Source of the DNA: Elusimicrobia bacterium CG_4_9_14_3_um_filter_62_55
Lineage (GTDB): Bacteria; Elusimicrobiota; Elusimicrobia; UBA1565
Length of the DNA stretch: 64,000 nt
Reading direction: 5' to 3'
Assembly: GCA_002790095.1 (NCBI GenBank)
Contig: PFUL01000088.1
Coordinates: forward strand, 1 to 64,000
Made by a program: the position numbers and the translations under genes. The notes under the pieces were generated by a model, which was not told the origin of the DNA, did not search any database, and saw only the letters and a program-made list of their open reading frames with translations. Below, piece by piece: positions 49,438-58,007 of this stretch (its first letter is position 1; each line of letters starts with the position of its first letter).

Positions 49438-50658
49438 TCAGACCCGCTTCTTTGCGAGGGCCGCGACGCCCGGAAGGAGCTTCCCTTCCAGAAATTCCAG
49501 GCTGGCGCCGCCTCCGGTCGAACAATGGGTCATCTTGGGACCGAGTCCCGTCTTCTTTAGGACCGCGAGGGAATCCCCCCCGCCGACGACCGTCGTGGCC
49601 CCGGCGGCCGTCGCGGCGGCCATAGCCTCGGCGGCGGCGATCGATCCCTTCGCGAAGGCGTCCATTTCGAAGACGCCCATCGGGCCGTTCCAAAAAATCG
49701 TTTTGGCGCTCCGAATCCGCTTGGCGAACAACTCGATCGTCGCCGGACCGATATCCAGCCCCATTTTATCGGCGGGGATCGCCTGAGTCCGCGTCGTTTC
49801 AACGGGCGAGTCGGCCTTGAATTCCGCGGCCACGAGATGATCGGACGGCAGGAGGATTTCGACGCCCTTTTCGGCCGCCTTCTTCAGCACGCCCTTCGCG
49901 TCCTCAACCCGGTCCTTCTCCAATAGGGATTTGCCGACCTCGATGCCCTGGGCATGCAGGAAGGTATAGGCCATGCCGCCGCCGATCAGAATCGCGTCGA
50001 CGGATTCGAGAAGGCGCAGCGTGACGGCGAGCTTGTCGCTGACCTTCGCGCCGCCCAGCACGGCGACATACGGACGGTGCGGGTCCTCCATCACGCCGGT
50101 CAAAAATTTCAGTTCTTTCTCGACCAAGAGTCCGGCGGCCGAAGGCAAAAGCGCCGGGATTCCAGCCGTCGACGCGTGCGCGCGGTGCATCGCGCCGAAC
50201 GCGTCCTGGACGAAGCAGTCGCCCAAAGACGCCAATTCCCGCGCGAACTTGGGGTCGTTTTTCTCCTCTTCGGCGTGAAAGCGCAGGTTCTCGAGCAGCG
50301 CGACGCCGCCGTCCTGAAGCGAGTCGACCGCGGTGCGTGCCGCGTTTCCGACGCAGTCCTCGGCGAAGACGACCTTCCTGCCGAGGCAGCGCTCGAGTTC
50401 CGCGACCACGGGCTTTAGGCTGTATTTTTCGACGCGCTGCCCCTTCGGACGCCCGAGATGGGCGATCAAAACGAGCTTCGCGCCGCGCTCGAGCAAGGCC
50501 TTCAAGGTCAAAATCGTCGATTCGATCCGCGTGGGATCGACGACGCGCGTCCCGTCGAGCGGGACGTTGTAGTCCACGCGGACCAGCACGGTTTTCCCGG
50601 AGACTTCCAGCGAGTCCATGCCGGGGATGAGGGGATTAGACAGCGTCGCGGAGGTCAT
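49438..50658 (-). CDS. pgk: phosphoglycerate kinase
   Basis: Makes ATP and 3-phosphoglycerate from 1,3-bisphosphoglycerate. The 406-aa protein has VLVRVDYNVPLDG, LVLIAHLGRPKG, AFGAMHRAHAST, LGGAKVSDKL, IFWNGPMGVFEM and VVGGGDSLAVL, covering both lobes. AGGAG precedes ATG 50658, 8 nt after the arginase stop. Confidence 0.96.
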   Translation of the reverse strand: MTSATLSNPLIPGMDSLEVSGKTVLVRVDYNVPLDGTRVVDPTRIESTILTLKALLERGAKLVLIAHLGRPKGQRVEKYSLKPVVAELERCLGRKVVFAEDCVGNAARTAVDSLQDGGVALLENLRFHAEEEKNDPKFARELASLGDCFVQDAFGAMHRAHASTAGIPALLPSAAGLLVEKELKFLTGVMEDPHRPYVAVLGGAKVSDKLAVTLRLLESVDAILIGGGMAYTFLHAQGIEVGKSLLEKDRVEDAKGVLKKAAEKGVEILLPSDHLVAAEFKADSPVETTRTQAIPADKMGLDIGPATIELFAKRIRSAKTIFWNGPMGVFEMDAFAKGSIAAAEAMAAATAAGATTVVGGGDSLAVLKKTGLGPKMTHCSTGGGASLEFLEGKLLPGVAALAKKRV

Positions 50659-50666
50659 AGGGTCTC

Positions 50667-51584
50667 CTAAAAAATGCTTTTGCCGAACGCGCTCTGAATC
50701 AGTTCCGAGGCGAGCACGGCGGTCTGGTTGTACGCGTCCTCGAGCGGATTCACTTCAACGAGGTCGAGGCCGCAGAGCATCTCCGAATCCGCCATCATTT
50801 CCATGAAGAGATGGCACTCCCGGTAGGTCAGCCCCCCTCGCGCCTTCGTTCCGGTTCCCACGGCGAGCGCGGGGTCGGCCGCGTCGATGTCGAAACTGAC
50901 GTGAATCCCGCCGGTCTGATCCGCAGCCGCTTCGATCGCGCGCTCACAGACTCGGGGCATTCCAAAGCGGTCAATTTCCTTCATCGTGAAGACGTGGACG
51001 CCGGTCTCGCGAAGGTTTTTCTTCTCGTTCTCGTCGAGATCCCGAATTCCGATCAGGACGACGTTCCGGGCCTTCACCTTCGGACCCTTGCCGCCGATGC
51101 CGACCAAATGACGGTCCCCGAGACCCAGCAGATGGGCGAGCGGCATCCCGTGTATGTTCCCGCTGGGCGAGGTTTGGGGCGTGTTCATGTCCCCGTGCGC
51201 GTCGACCCAGATCAGTCCGATGTTCTGTTTTTTCCCCTTATAGTATTTCCAGGAACCCGCCACCGAACCCATCGCGAGACTATGATCTCCGCCGAGCGTC
51301 AACGGGAAGGACGCTCCCTTATGCGCCTTGTAGATCGACGATGCCAGACTCTCGCAAACGCTTCGAATTTCCTTCCTGAAGCGGGTTTTGACGTTCCCCG
51401 GGTTCTCCGGGCGTTCCGGAACCTCGATATCGTCATCGTAGACGATGTCGCAGTTTAACCGCTCGAGCGCCTTCGCGATGCCGGCGCGGCGAATCGCGTC
51501 GGGGCCGCCGGTGGCCCCGAGCTTGCTCGCCCCGAGGTCCATCGGGACGCCGAAGATCGATACTTTACGGGTTCCGGTAGTCAC
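50667..51584 (-). CDS. arginase
   Basis: Hydrolyses arginine to ornithine and urea with a binuclear Mn centre. A 305-aa ureohydrolase with LTLGGDHSLAMGS, IWVDAHGDMNTP and VSFDIDAADPALA. Metal-ligand spacing and TGTKARGGLTYRE fit arginase rather than agmatinase. The frame is open far upstream antisense to nothing real. GTG 51584 has a GGGGGG site and lies 11 nt after gap. Its place between gap and pgk is unusual. Confidence 0.92.
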   Translation of the reverse strand: MTTGTRKVSIFGVPMDLGASKLGATGGPDAIRRAGIAKALERLNCDIVYDDDIEVPERPENPGNVKTRFRKEIRSVCESLASSIYKAHKGASFPLTLGGDHSLAMGSVAGSWKYYKGKKQNIGLIWVDAHGDMNTPQTSPSGNIHGMPLAHLLGLGDRHLVGIGGKGPKVKARNVVLIGIRDLDENEKKNLRETGVHVFTMKEIDRFGMPRVCERAIEAAADQTGGIHVSFDIDAADPALAVGTGTKARGGLTYRECHLFMEMMADSEMLCGLDLVEVNPLEDAYNQTAVLASELIQSAFGKSIF

Positions 51585-51595
51585 CGGTCCCCCCC

Positions 51596-52615
51596 TTACG
51601 CCTTGACCGGAACCTTCGTCGCGATGTAGGCGGCCAGGTCCACGACCCGGTTCGAATAACCCCACTCGTTGTCGTACCAGGCGAAGACCTTCACGAGCGT
51701 CCCCTCCATCACGTCGGTCAGCGTCGCGTCGAAGGTCGAAGAAGCCGGGTTCCCGGTGAAGTCCTTCGAGACCAGCGGCGTCTCGGTGTAGTCGAGGATT
51801 TTCGCCATCGGGCCCTCGGAGGCGGCCTTCTTGAACATCGCGTTCACCTCGTCCTTCGTCGTCTTCTTCTTGACGACGACGGCGAAGTCCACCAAGGACA
51901 CGTCCGGAGTTGGAACGCGGATGGCGCAGCCCGAGAGCTTCCCCTTCAGTTCCGGTACGACAAGGCCGATGGCCTTCGCGGCGCCCGTCGAGGAGGGAAT
52001 CATGCTGACCGCGGCCGCGCGGGCCCGGCGCAGGTCCTTGTGCGCCACGTCGAGAACGACCTGGTCGTTCGTGTAGGAATGAACGGTGGTCATGATGCCG
52101 TACTCGATGCCGAGTTGGTCGTTGAGGAGCTTCACGAGCGGAGCCAGACAGTTGGTCGTGCAGGAAGCGTTGGAGATGATGTGATGGGTCTCGGCGTCGT
52201 ACTTGTCGTCGTTGATGCCCATGCAGATCGTGATGTCCTCGCCTTCGCCCGGGGCGGAAATGATGACCTTCTTCGCGCCGGCCTTCAGGTGAAGCCCCGC
52301 CTTCTCCTTGCTGCGGAACAGGCCGGTGGATTCGATGACGAGTTCCACGTCCAATTTCGCCCAGGGGAGGTCCGCCGGGTTGCGCTCGGCGGTCACTGCG
52401 ATCTTCTTTCCGTTGATGACCAAGGAGCTTCCCTGCGCTTCGACCGAGCCGGGGTAAATGCCGAAGGTCGAGTCGTACTTGAAGAGATGGGCGAGGGTCG
52501 GCGCGTCGCACAGGTCGTTGACGGCGACGAACTCGAGCTCGGGATTGTTGAGACCCGCGCGGAGCACGAGGCGTCCGATGCGTCCGAATCCGTTAATCGC
52601 GACTTTCATGGCCAT
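51596..52615 (-). CDS. gap: glyceraldehyde-3-phosphate dehydrogenase
   Basis: A 339-aa NAD-dependent enzyme. [17 protein letters not shown] is the NAD fold, [16 protein letters not shown] carries the catalytic Cys, and the family motifs [20 protein letters not shown] and [14 protein letters not shown] are present. AGGAGGAAGT precedes ATG 52615; a second Met two codons on is also possible. First gene of the gap-arginase-pgk-secG-tRNA-Leu unit. Confidence 0.96.
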   Translation of the reverse strand: MAMKVAINGFGRIGRLVLRAGLNNPELEFVAVNDLCDAPTLAHLFKYDSTFGIYPGSVEAQGSSLVINGKKIAVTAERNPADLPWAKLDVELVIESTGLFRSKEKAGLHLKAGAKKVIISAPGEGEDITICMGINDDKYDAETHHIISNASCTTNCLAPLVKLLNDQLGIEYGIMTTVHSYTNDQVVLDVAHKDLRRARAAAVSMIPSSTGAAKAIGLVVPELKGKLSGCAIRVPTPDVSLVDFAVVVKKKTTKDEVNAMFKKAASEGPMAKILDYTETPLVSKDFTGNPASSTFDATLTDVMEGTLVKVFAWYDNEWGYSNRVVDLAAYIATKVPVKA

Positions 52616-52655
52616 GGGGTACTTCCTCCTAATTATAGGAACGAAATCTGTCCGG

Positions 52656-52684
52656 ATTGTATGATTTTAGGCGCCCGAGGCCAA
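52656..52684 (-). promoter_or_regulatory. sigma-70 promoter of the gap operon
   Basis: On the minus strand TTGGCC (52684-52679), a 17-bp spacer and TACAAT (52661-52656). The leader would be about 35 nt. Confidence 0.65.
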
Positions 52685-52699
52685 TTGACGGCGGTCAAC
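52684..52699. promoter_or_regulatory. palindrome ATTGACGGCGGTCAAC upstream of the gap -35
   Basis: Abuts the -35 of the gap promoter with a 1-nt overlap. The inverse of 43760-43775 with one mismatch at the outer base. The position fits an activator site, or a repressor that covers the -35. Confidence 0.5.
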
Positions 52700-52777
52700 T
52701 ATCGCCGGCCTTCATCAGACCGGGTTTCATGAAATTATTATCCGTTGGCGGGCTTTTACGAGCGACTCAGACTTGCT

Positions 52778-53104
52778 CTACGCATAGGCGTAGGCCCTTG
52801 CCATGTGCCCTGGTCTGATTCGCGCGATGGATGGAACATGAAATTTCTTGGCGAGCCTCTGAAAAACGGTCTTCCGCTCAATGGACACTTTCGCTGGATG
52901 GACCACAGAAATTCCAACGAGTCGATTCCTATCATCGGTGTCGACCATCACCCCGGGCCGTTCTTCCCGTGTCTTGACCGAATCGGAATCTCGGACCTTC
53001 ACATAAAGAACATTCGCTACTGGATCGAACTGGACATTGATGCCGTCCGGCAACATGATGTTAATTGTTGGAGAATTCAAAATGGTGATCCTGGGCTTAG
53101 CCAT
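52778..53104 (-). CDS. DUF2283-like protein
   Basis: A 108-aa protein with no known activity. The core FDPVANVLYVKVRDSDSV followed by VDTDDRNRLVGISVVHPA matches the beta-strand pattern of DUF2283. It is longer than the usual 50-70 aa because of a basic C-terminal tail (IERKTVFQRLAKKFHV). ATG 53104 has AAGGAA upstream and lies 2 nt after the stop of a short in-frame remnant, as if it were the second gene of a pair. DUF2283 genes are sometimes paired with small toxin-like genes, so an addiction-type pair is possible but unproven. Confidence 0.62.
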   Translation of the reverse strand: MAKPRITILNSPTINIMLPDGINVQFDPVANVLYVKVRDSDSVKTREERPGVMVDTDDRNRLVGISVVHPAKVSIERKTVFQRLAKKFHVPSIARIRPGHMARAYAYA

Positions 53105-53106
53105 AG

Positions 53107-53205
53107 TTATTCCTTCCAGTGTGCTTCCACAATCAAATACTGCAACTCCCCCTGCTCCTGATAATCGACGACCAAGCGGCCACGCGCCTGGTATGGACGA
53201 GCCCG
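53107..53205 (-). pseudogene. short protein-like frame, possible remnant of a DUF2283 partner
   Basis: Thirty-two codons with no ATG, reading RARPYQARGRLVVDYQEQGE and ending VEAHWKE. It looks like the C-terminus of a real protein and stops 2 nt before the DUF2283 start, which is typical of coupled genes. The 5' part may have been deleted. Confidence 0.35.
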
Positions 53206-53219
53206 TCAACCCCTGCGAT

Positions 53220-53247
53220 AGTATAACAGCCCAAGAACAAGAGTCAA
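53220..53247 (-). promoter_or_regulatory. sigma-70 promoter for the DUF2283 transcript
   Basis: On the minus strand TTGACT (53247-53242), a 16-bp spacer and TATACT (53225-53220). Confidence 0.65.
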
Positions 53248-53250
53248 TTC

Positions 53251-53269
53251 CCTTGGACCCCGGTCAAGG
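53251..53269. repeat. imperfect palindrome CCTTGGACCCCGGTCAAGG
   Basis: Arms CCTTGGACC and GGTCAAGG pair with one unmatched base. It lies between the DUF4105 stop and the DUF2283 promoter. Possibly related to the GGxCC-armed palindromes elsewhere. Confidence 0.3.
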
Positions 53270-53292
53270 CGAGGTGCCGGACTTAAGGAAAG

Positions 53293-55161
53293 CTAGTGAT
53301 GGAAAATGAACGACAGTGAGCCTTCCCGATGCGGTCCCCGCATTTCAAAACCCGCGCGAATCGAACGGTCCCGGTTCAGGGCGTAGTTGAGAACGGTCCC
53401 CACGCGGTGGCTGGGGCGTCTGTCCCCCAGAAAGTATCCGGACAGACCGCCTCGAACCACCGCCCGCAAAGCACCGAAGTTAAAAACGCTTTCCAGCCGT
53501 ATACCCGCTCCCAAACGCCCCCCGCCGCGAAGCGGGGCGCCCACCGCGAACTCCCCTCCGCCGAGTACCGCCGCCATCGCGCCGCCGCCCGCGTCGCCCG
53601 CGGTGAGTCCGCTGACGAGAAAGCCGTCGTAGATCAAAGCGTCCCAAGGTTCGCGGCCCGTTTCAAACGCCGTATCCAGCCCCGTGCCCAAAGCCCAGGA
53701 CGGCTTGCGCGTCCAGTCCTCGAACGCCGTCAGAGAGAGAATCTCCAAAACCCTCAAATCACGCACGTAGAATCGCTCCGCGGGACCGTCGTAGCGCACG
53801 CGCCAGGAAAAGGACTCGATCGCGTTCCCCGGCAGATAGCCGGGGCCGCGGTCGGCGAGCGCGTGCAGACCCGGGCGCCAGCCGATTTCTCCGAAAGGCC
53901 CTCCCCGCCGAACACCGGCGCCGACGCGCAGTCGTCGCCGGAGGTGACCCTCCTCCGGCGCCGCGGCCCAAGACGGCGGAGGTAAATCCATGGACGGAGC
54001 GTCCAAACGCCCGCGACGCAGCAATATCGGTCTCTCGATCCTGCGGACCGAGTCGGAAACCTCCGGGTTGAAGCCGTGGCGGTACAACAGCAGTTCCTGG
54101 GCCGCGTCGAGCACGACCGCCCGGCGCGGCGGCGTCATGCCCTCCGTCAGCGCGTCTCCCCCGTCAGGACGCCCGTCCGCGTATTCCTTCGCCGCCCGGC
54201 GTTCCGCCGGGGACATCGAGGCGCGCCGTTCCCGGAGAATCGTCGCGTGCGAAGGCCTGTAGATCCGTTCCCGGACCACTCCCGGAGCGTTGACGACCGC
54301 CAACAGCGTATCCACGGGTCCGACGACGGGCGGAGAGCCGGGAAACAGGGAAAGGCGGGGCGCGGCCGCCTCAAGGGCCGGCATCAGTTGGTAGGAGCAG
54401 TTCTTGGAGAAAAAATAGTACGGGAATTCCGCCTGGCCCAATTCCCACGCATGCTCGATCAGCGCGCGCACCTCCTCGGGTTTTAAGGCGAGCCGGTACT
54501 CCCAAAGATCGCGGAATTCGATGCTCCCGTATTCGGCGACCTTCATGTAATAAGGGGCGGCGGTGTACTTTCCGGGGTAAAGTCCGGCCAATCCCTTTAC
54601 GGCAAAAAGCATCCCGCTCTGATCCCCTGTCTCGGCCGCGAAGTTGAGGGTGTTGTCGAGCAGCCGGTCGGGACCCGCTCGTTCGATGCGCAGGAAGGTA
54701 TGCCCGAACATCGACGAAGGGTTGTTCAAGTAGGCGGACGCGAAGACGAGCGCGACGCCCTCGGCCCGCATCAGTCCGGACCAATAGGCGAACCGGCGGC
54801 AGGGTGCCAGAAGGGTCCCGGCATCGAGGCCCAAATGATCGGCCAGCCAGCGCGTCCTCGCCGGAAAGCGGCAGCGCAGCGGCTCGGGTCCGCTCGGATC
54901 CCCTCCCGGCGGGGAAGGGTCGGGGGTCTCGTCCTTCAGGGCCCGCTTCATCGCTTCGAATTCGGCGCGCGGATCGGCGTTGCCCTCCGGAGTCAGGAAA
55001 AAGCCTCCGGGTTTGGCGTCGCTTTTCCCTTTCTTGTAATGGAGCAGGCGCGTCCACTCCGGATCCTGCCACAATCCGGATTCGGCGCGCGCCGCCGAGG
55101 CGCCGAGGAGGACGAGGAAAAAAAGACGGGCGCCCGTTCGGACGCCCGTCTTCCAATTCAT
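53293..55161 (-). CDS. DUF4105 (Lnb N-terminal-type) periplasmic/outer-membrane protein
   Basis: A 622-aa exported protein. The signal peptide ends near SAARAES. The DUF4105 core spans about residues 110-350. It has NNPSSMFGHTFLRI (catalytic-like His) and YYFFSKNCSYQLM (catalytic-like Cys), the two blocks shared with lipoprotein N-acyltransferase-related Lnb and papain-like folds. The remaining ~250 residues alternate in beta-barrel fashion and the protein ends FIFHH, so a barrel C-terminus is likely. It follows the DUF3015 gene by 13 nt. These two families often occur together. Substrate unknown. Confidence 0.82.
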   Translation of the reverse strand: MNWKTGVRTGARLFFLVLLGASAARAESGLWQDPEWTRLLHYKKGKSDAKPGGFFLTPEGNADPRAEFEAMKRALKDETPDPSPPGGDPSGPEPLRCRFPARTRWLADHLGLDAGTLLAPCRRFAYWSGLMRAEGVALVFASAYLNNPSSMFGHTFLRIERAGPDRLLDNTLNFAAETGDQSGMLFAVKGLAGLYPGKYTAAPYYMKVAEYGSIEFRDLWEYRLALKPEEVRALIEHAWELGQAEFPYYFFSKNCSYQLMPALEAAAPRLSLFPGSPPVVGPVDTLLAVVNAPGVVRERIYRPSHATILRERRASMSPAERRAAKEYADGRPDGGDALTEGMTPPRRAVVLDAAQELLLYRHGFNPEVSDSVRRIERPILLRRGRLDAPSMDLPPPSWAAAPEEGHLRRRLRVGAGVRRGGPFGEIGWRPGLHALADRGPGYLPGNAIESFSWRVRYDGPAERFYVRDLRVLEILSLTAFEDWTRKPSWALGTGLDTAFETGREPWDALIYDGFLVSGLTAGDAGGGAMAAVLGGGEFAVGAPLRGGGRLGAGIRLESVFNFGALRAVVRGGLSGYFLGDRRPSHRVGTVLNYALNRDRSIRAGFEMRGPHREGSLSFIFHH

Positions 55162-55174
55162 CGTCGAAGGACTA

Positions 55175-55660
55175 TTAAACGCCGCAGGCCTGCGCAAGCG
55201 CCGGGTCCGAGGCGATCTGGCGATCCAGGTTCTTCAGGAGCGTCTCAGGGCTCGCCCCTTCGCTCGGGAACAAGGTCTCGTAGTTCTGCTTCGAGACGGA
55301 GAGGAAGCGCTCGGTCTGCTCGCCGCATCCCATCAAGGACGAGAGCGAGGACGCGTACTGGCCTTTGCCCGCCGCCATTTCCTTCTCGATCGCGCGGTAG
55401 TTGGTCGCGACGAACGCTTCGCGCTCCATCCCCGCCTTGATCAGCCCGCCGGAGCTGCATCCGAGCGTGCCGGTCGTGATGCCGAAAGTCTGGTTGCCGA
55501 ACGACCCGTTGGTCGTCGCAGCCACGATCTGGTGCACCGGCTTGTCTTCCGTAAACAGCATGCTGCCCAACCCGCAACCGGCGTCATTCTGGCTTCCCGC
55601 GTACGCCGACACCGTCAATCCCAACACCGCAACGGCCGTCAACAGTTTTTTACTCAACAT
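55175..55660 (-). CDS. DUF3015 secreted protein
   Basis: A 161-aa exported protein with signal peptide ending near AYAGSQ. The mature start DAGCGLGSMLF and FGNQTFGITTGTLGCSSGG are the DUF3015 signature, with Cys residues that may pair. AGGAGGCGGT precedes ATG 55660, and a consensus promoter lies upstream. It forms a two-gene unit with the DUF4105 gene. The role is unknown; an envelope role is inferred from the partner. Confidence 0.85.
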   Translation of the reverse strand: MLSKKLLTAVAVLGLTVSAYAGSQNDAGCGLGSMLFTEDKPVHQIVAATTNGSFGNQTFGITTGTLGCSSGGLIKAGMEREAFVATNYRAIEKEMAAGKGQYASSLSSLMGCGEQTERFLSVSKQNYETLFPSEGASPETLLKNLDRQIASDPALAQACGV

Positions 55661-55700
55661 GTACCGCCTCCTATGATTTTGGAGCTGCGAATGAGCTTAC

Positions 55701-55729
55701 AAAATAACCGGATACAAGCATCCTGTCAA
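55701..55729 (-). promoter_or_regulatory. sigma-70 promoter of the DUF3015-DUF4105 unit
   Basis: On the minus strand consensus TTGACA (55729-55724), a 17-bp spacer and TATTTT (55706-55701), about 40 nt before the start. Confidence 0.8.
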
Positions 55730-55753
55730 GAATACGGCGGGAATATTCGCGGT

Positions 55754-56878
55754 TCAGCGGTTGAGGAGGATAATCTCGACGCGCTGATCCGTATAGGGCA
55801 CGCGCAGCGAGTCCGTCGAAATGTCCTGCGGCAAAAGCATCAATTCCTTGGTCAGCATCCGTTCGATGATGTCGGCCTGCAGGTCGGCCAGTTCCTTCGT
55901 CGCGCCGTAAACCTCGACCCGGATCGGAATCCCCGCGTAACGGCGCTTCACCAGATCGGCGGCCGAGCGCAAAATGATCTCCCCGTCGCCTTCCAGCTTT
56001 TGGGCGGTCTTCCCCGCGCCGAACAGGCTCGCGGAATCCAGGCTCAGGTGAAGACCGTCGCGTTCCTGGTGGACGATCCCTTTAAACCGAAGCGGTTCGC
56101 CGACCCGGGTATACGGGGTCCCGTTGGGATCGGTGAACATGTAGACGGGGGAATAGGCGCGCCCGGCCTGCATCCAGTCTCCCTGATCGTTCTGTCCCGA
56201 CCAAACCAGTTCCTCGGGCGGATAGCTCGATCCTTCGTAGTGCTGAAAAACCTTCCCTTCCTCGTCCGCGATCGTCAGGCTCCATTGGTGCCCGCGCAGT
56301 TCCTTTTTTTCGGGACGGCGGTTGAGCACCTCGTGGAGGCGCTTCAAGGGGCTGAAAATGATGCCGGGGCGTTCGTCGAACGTCGTCTTCTCCGGTTGGA
56401 TCACCCGCTCGTTGCGCAGGAATTCCGGGTGGGTTCGCCGCCAGACCACGGTCAGCGGGGATTCCGCGAGCAGCAGCTGCTCGTCGGGCTTGAGACTTTC
56501 GCGGATGGAGTCGAACGCGTCGACCTCGATATTCAGGGCGGGTTTTTGCGGCCCGCGGCGATCGCCCGCCTTGATGGTCACCTCGGAGGGAAGCCCCGTT
56601 CCCGCGGGTTCGTTGGGATACTGCCCGATCGCCGTCTCGTTTTGAGAATACGCGGACCGTCCCGAAGACGATTCGCTCTGCGCTTCCTGAGCCATTTTGG
56701 GCGGAGCGGAGGCGTCGGTCCCCGGCCCCCCCAATCCCGGGAGACTCTCTGTTTTTTCCGCCTCAGCGGCCTTGTCCTTCTTCTTGCCGAAGCCAAAGAG
56801 CGCCTGCGCCGCGGGAATGGACCCCGCGGACAGGGAGAAGAGAACGACCGAGAAAATAAATGCGCGTTGCGGGTTCAT
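55754..56878 (-). CDS. exported OmpA-like C-terminal domain protein
   Basis: A 374-aa protein with a signal peptide (ending near AAQALF), a Lys/Ala/Ser-rich linker, a middle beta-rich region and a C-terminal OmpA-like fold. VYGATKELADLQADIIERML and VPYTDQRVEIIL correspond to the helix and last strand of OmpA/Pal domains. The peptidoglycan-binding N-x-x-L-S-x-x-R-A core is not recognisable, so diaminopimelate binding may be weak or lost. Last gene of the TPR-Tol operon, 4 nt after tonB. Confidence 0.7.
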   Translation of the reverse strand: MNPQRAFIFSVVLFSLSAGSIPAAQALFGFGKKKDKAAEAEKTESLPGLGGPGTDASAPPKMAQEAQSESSSGRSAYSQNETAIGQYPNEPAGTGLPSEVTIKAGDRRGPQKPALNIEVDAFDSIRESLKPDEQLLLAESPLTVVWRRTHPEFLRNERVIQPEKTTFDERPGIIFSPLKRLHEVLNRRPEKKELRGHQWSLTIADEEGKVFQHYEGSSYPPEELVWSGQNDQGDWMQAGRAYSPVYMFTDPNGTPYTRVGEPLRFKGIVHQERDGLHLSLDSASLFGAGKTAQKLEGDGEIILRSAADLVKRRYAGIPIRVEVYGATKELADLQADIIERMLTKELMLLPQDISTDSLRVPYTDQRVEIILLNR

Positions 56879-56882
56879 GAGT

Positions 56883-58007
56883 TCACTCCAAGAGGAAGCG
56901 GAAAGTGATGATGCCGTATTCGTTCTTCGAGCCGAACGGGAGGGGCTCGAACCTCCACTTTTTCAAATGGTCCATCGCGAGGCGGTCCAGACGCCCGTAG
57001 CCGGAAGACCGCTCGACCTTCAATTCGTCCTCGAGCACCGCGCCCGAAGCGCCGACGAAAAATTTGATGCGGACCTCCGCTTGAATCAAGCCTTGATCCA
57101 CCGCCCACTGCGGAAACCGAGGGATGCTGCGGGCGACGACCCGCCGATTTTCAATCTCGCCTTCGATCTCGACGGCTTTCTGCTTTTGGGGGGCTTCCTG
57201 AACCGTCCGCACGGGCTTGCGTGCCGGCAGGGGCTGCGCGATCTCCTCGAATTTCGGCTTCGGCCGGGAAATCGGGGCGGCCCGGGGGCCTAAATCGATC
57301 GCGGGCGCATCCGGAAGGATATCGGCCAGCGATTTTCGGCGCGTCGCCGGCGCCGGGGCCGCCTCGGTCAGCGCGGAGGCCTCGAACGTGCGGCGCGCGG
57401 TCCCGAGATCGATTTTCATCGCTCCCTCGACGGATTTCATCGCGGGGGCGCCCGTGCGTTCCCGCAGCGCGTCCAACTGAATCACCTTGCGCGGGGCGGC
57501 TCGAACGCCCACCTCATCGAGTTTCGGAAGGGCGGCCGGGACGCGGCGGTCGCGCTCGATCAACGGCGCTTGGATCTTCGCCAACGCCGGGCGCTCCTTG
57601 GAAAGATCGAGGGCCGCCAATTTCGGAGCGGACTGCATTTTCCCCCGGTCGCGAAGTTGTTCTTTAGGAATTTCCAGGGGCCGCCGTTCGATTTCAGGGG
57701 CTTTCACTTCCAAAGGGATGCGGGGTTTGGGCATCGACGGCAGGGCCAGCTTCAAAAAATCCTTCGCGAGTTTCTGTCTGTGGACCGCGCGGCGCGCGGC
57801 CGGCTTCGGCTTATCCGGATCGAGCTTCTCCTGCTCGATCATGAATTCCACGTCGTTGACGGTGACTTCGTCGGCTTTCGGGCCCAACGTCCCCATACGA
57901 ACGAAGGCGAGCATGCCGATCACGTGCAGGCAGATCGAAACGAGGACCGAGGCCGGAACTCCGGAATCCCGCGCGTCCACGTCCGCGAGCGCCGCGGTGA
58001 CCGTCAT
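56883..58007 (-). CDS. TonB-like energy transducer
   Basis: A 374-aa periplasm-spanning protein. A single N-terminal helix (SVLVSICLHVIGMLAFVRMG) carries the His typical of TonB anchors. A long charged, Pro/Lys/Arg-rich linker follows. The TonB C-terminal domain has RIKFFVGASGAVLEDELKV and SSGYGRLDRLAMDHLKKWRF. Overlaps the second exbD by 4 nt. It should couple the TolQ/ExbD motor to an outer-membrane target. Confidence 0.88.
   Translation of the reverse strand: MTVTAALADVDARDSGVPASVLVSICLHVIGMLAFVRMGTLGPKADEVTVNDVEFMIEQEKLDPDKPKPAARRAVHRQKLAKDFLKLALPSMPKPRIPLEVKAPEIERRPLEIPKEQLRDRGKMQSAPKLAALDLSKERPALAKIQAPLIERDRRVPAALPKLDEVGVRAAPRKVIQLDALRERTGAPAMKSVEGAMKIDLGTARRTFEASALTEAAPAPATRRKSLADILPDAPAIDLGPRAAPISRPKPKFEEIAQPLPARKPVRTVQEAPQKQKAVEIEGEIENRRVVARSIPRFPQWAVDQGLIQAEVRIKFFVGASGAVLEDELKVERSSGYGRLDRLAMDHLKKWRFEPLPFGSKNEYGIITFRFLLE

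Noticed and set aside
51585-52511. Upstream extension of the arginase frame
   Set aside because: It is an out-of-frame reading of gap; the GTG at 51584 with a GGGGGG site starts the arginase domain.
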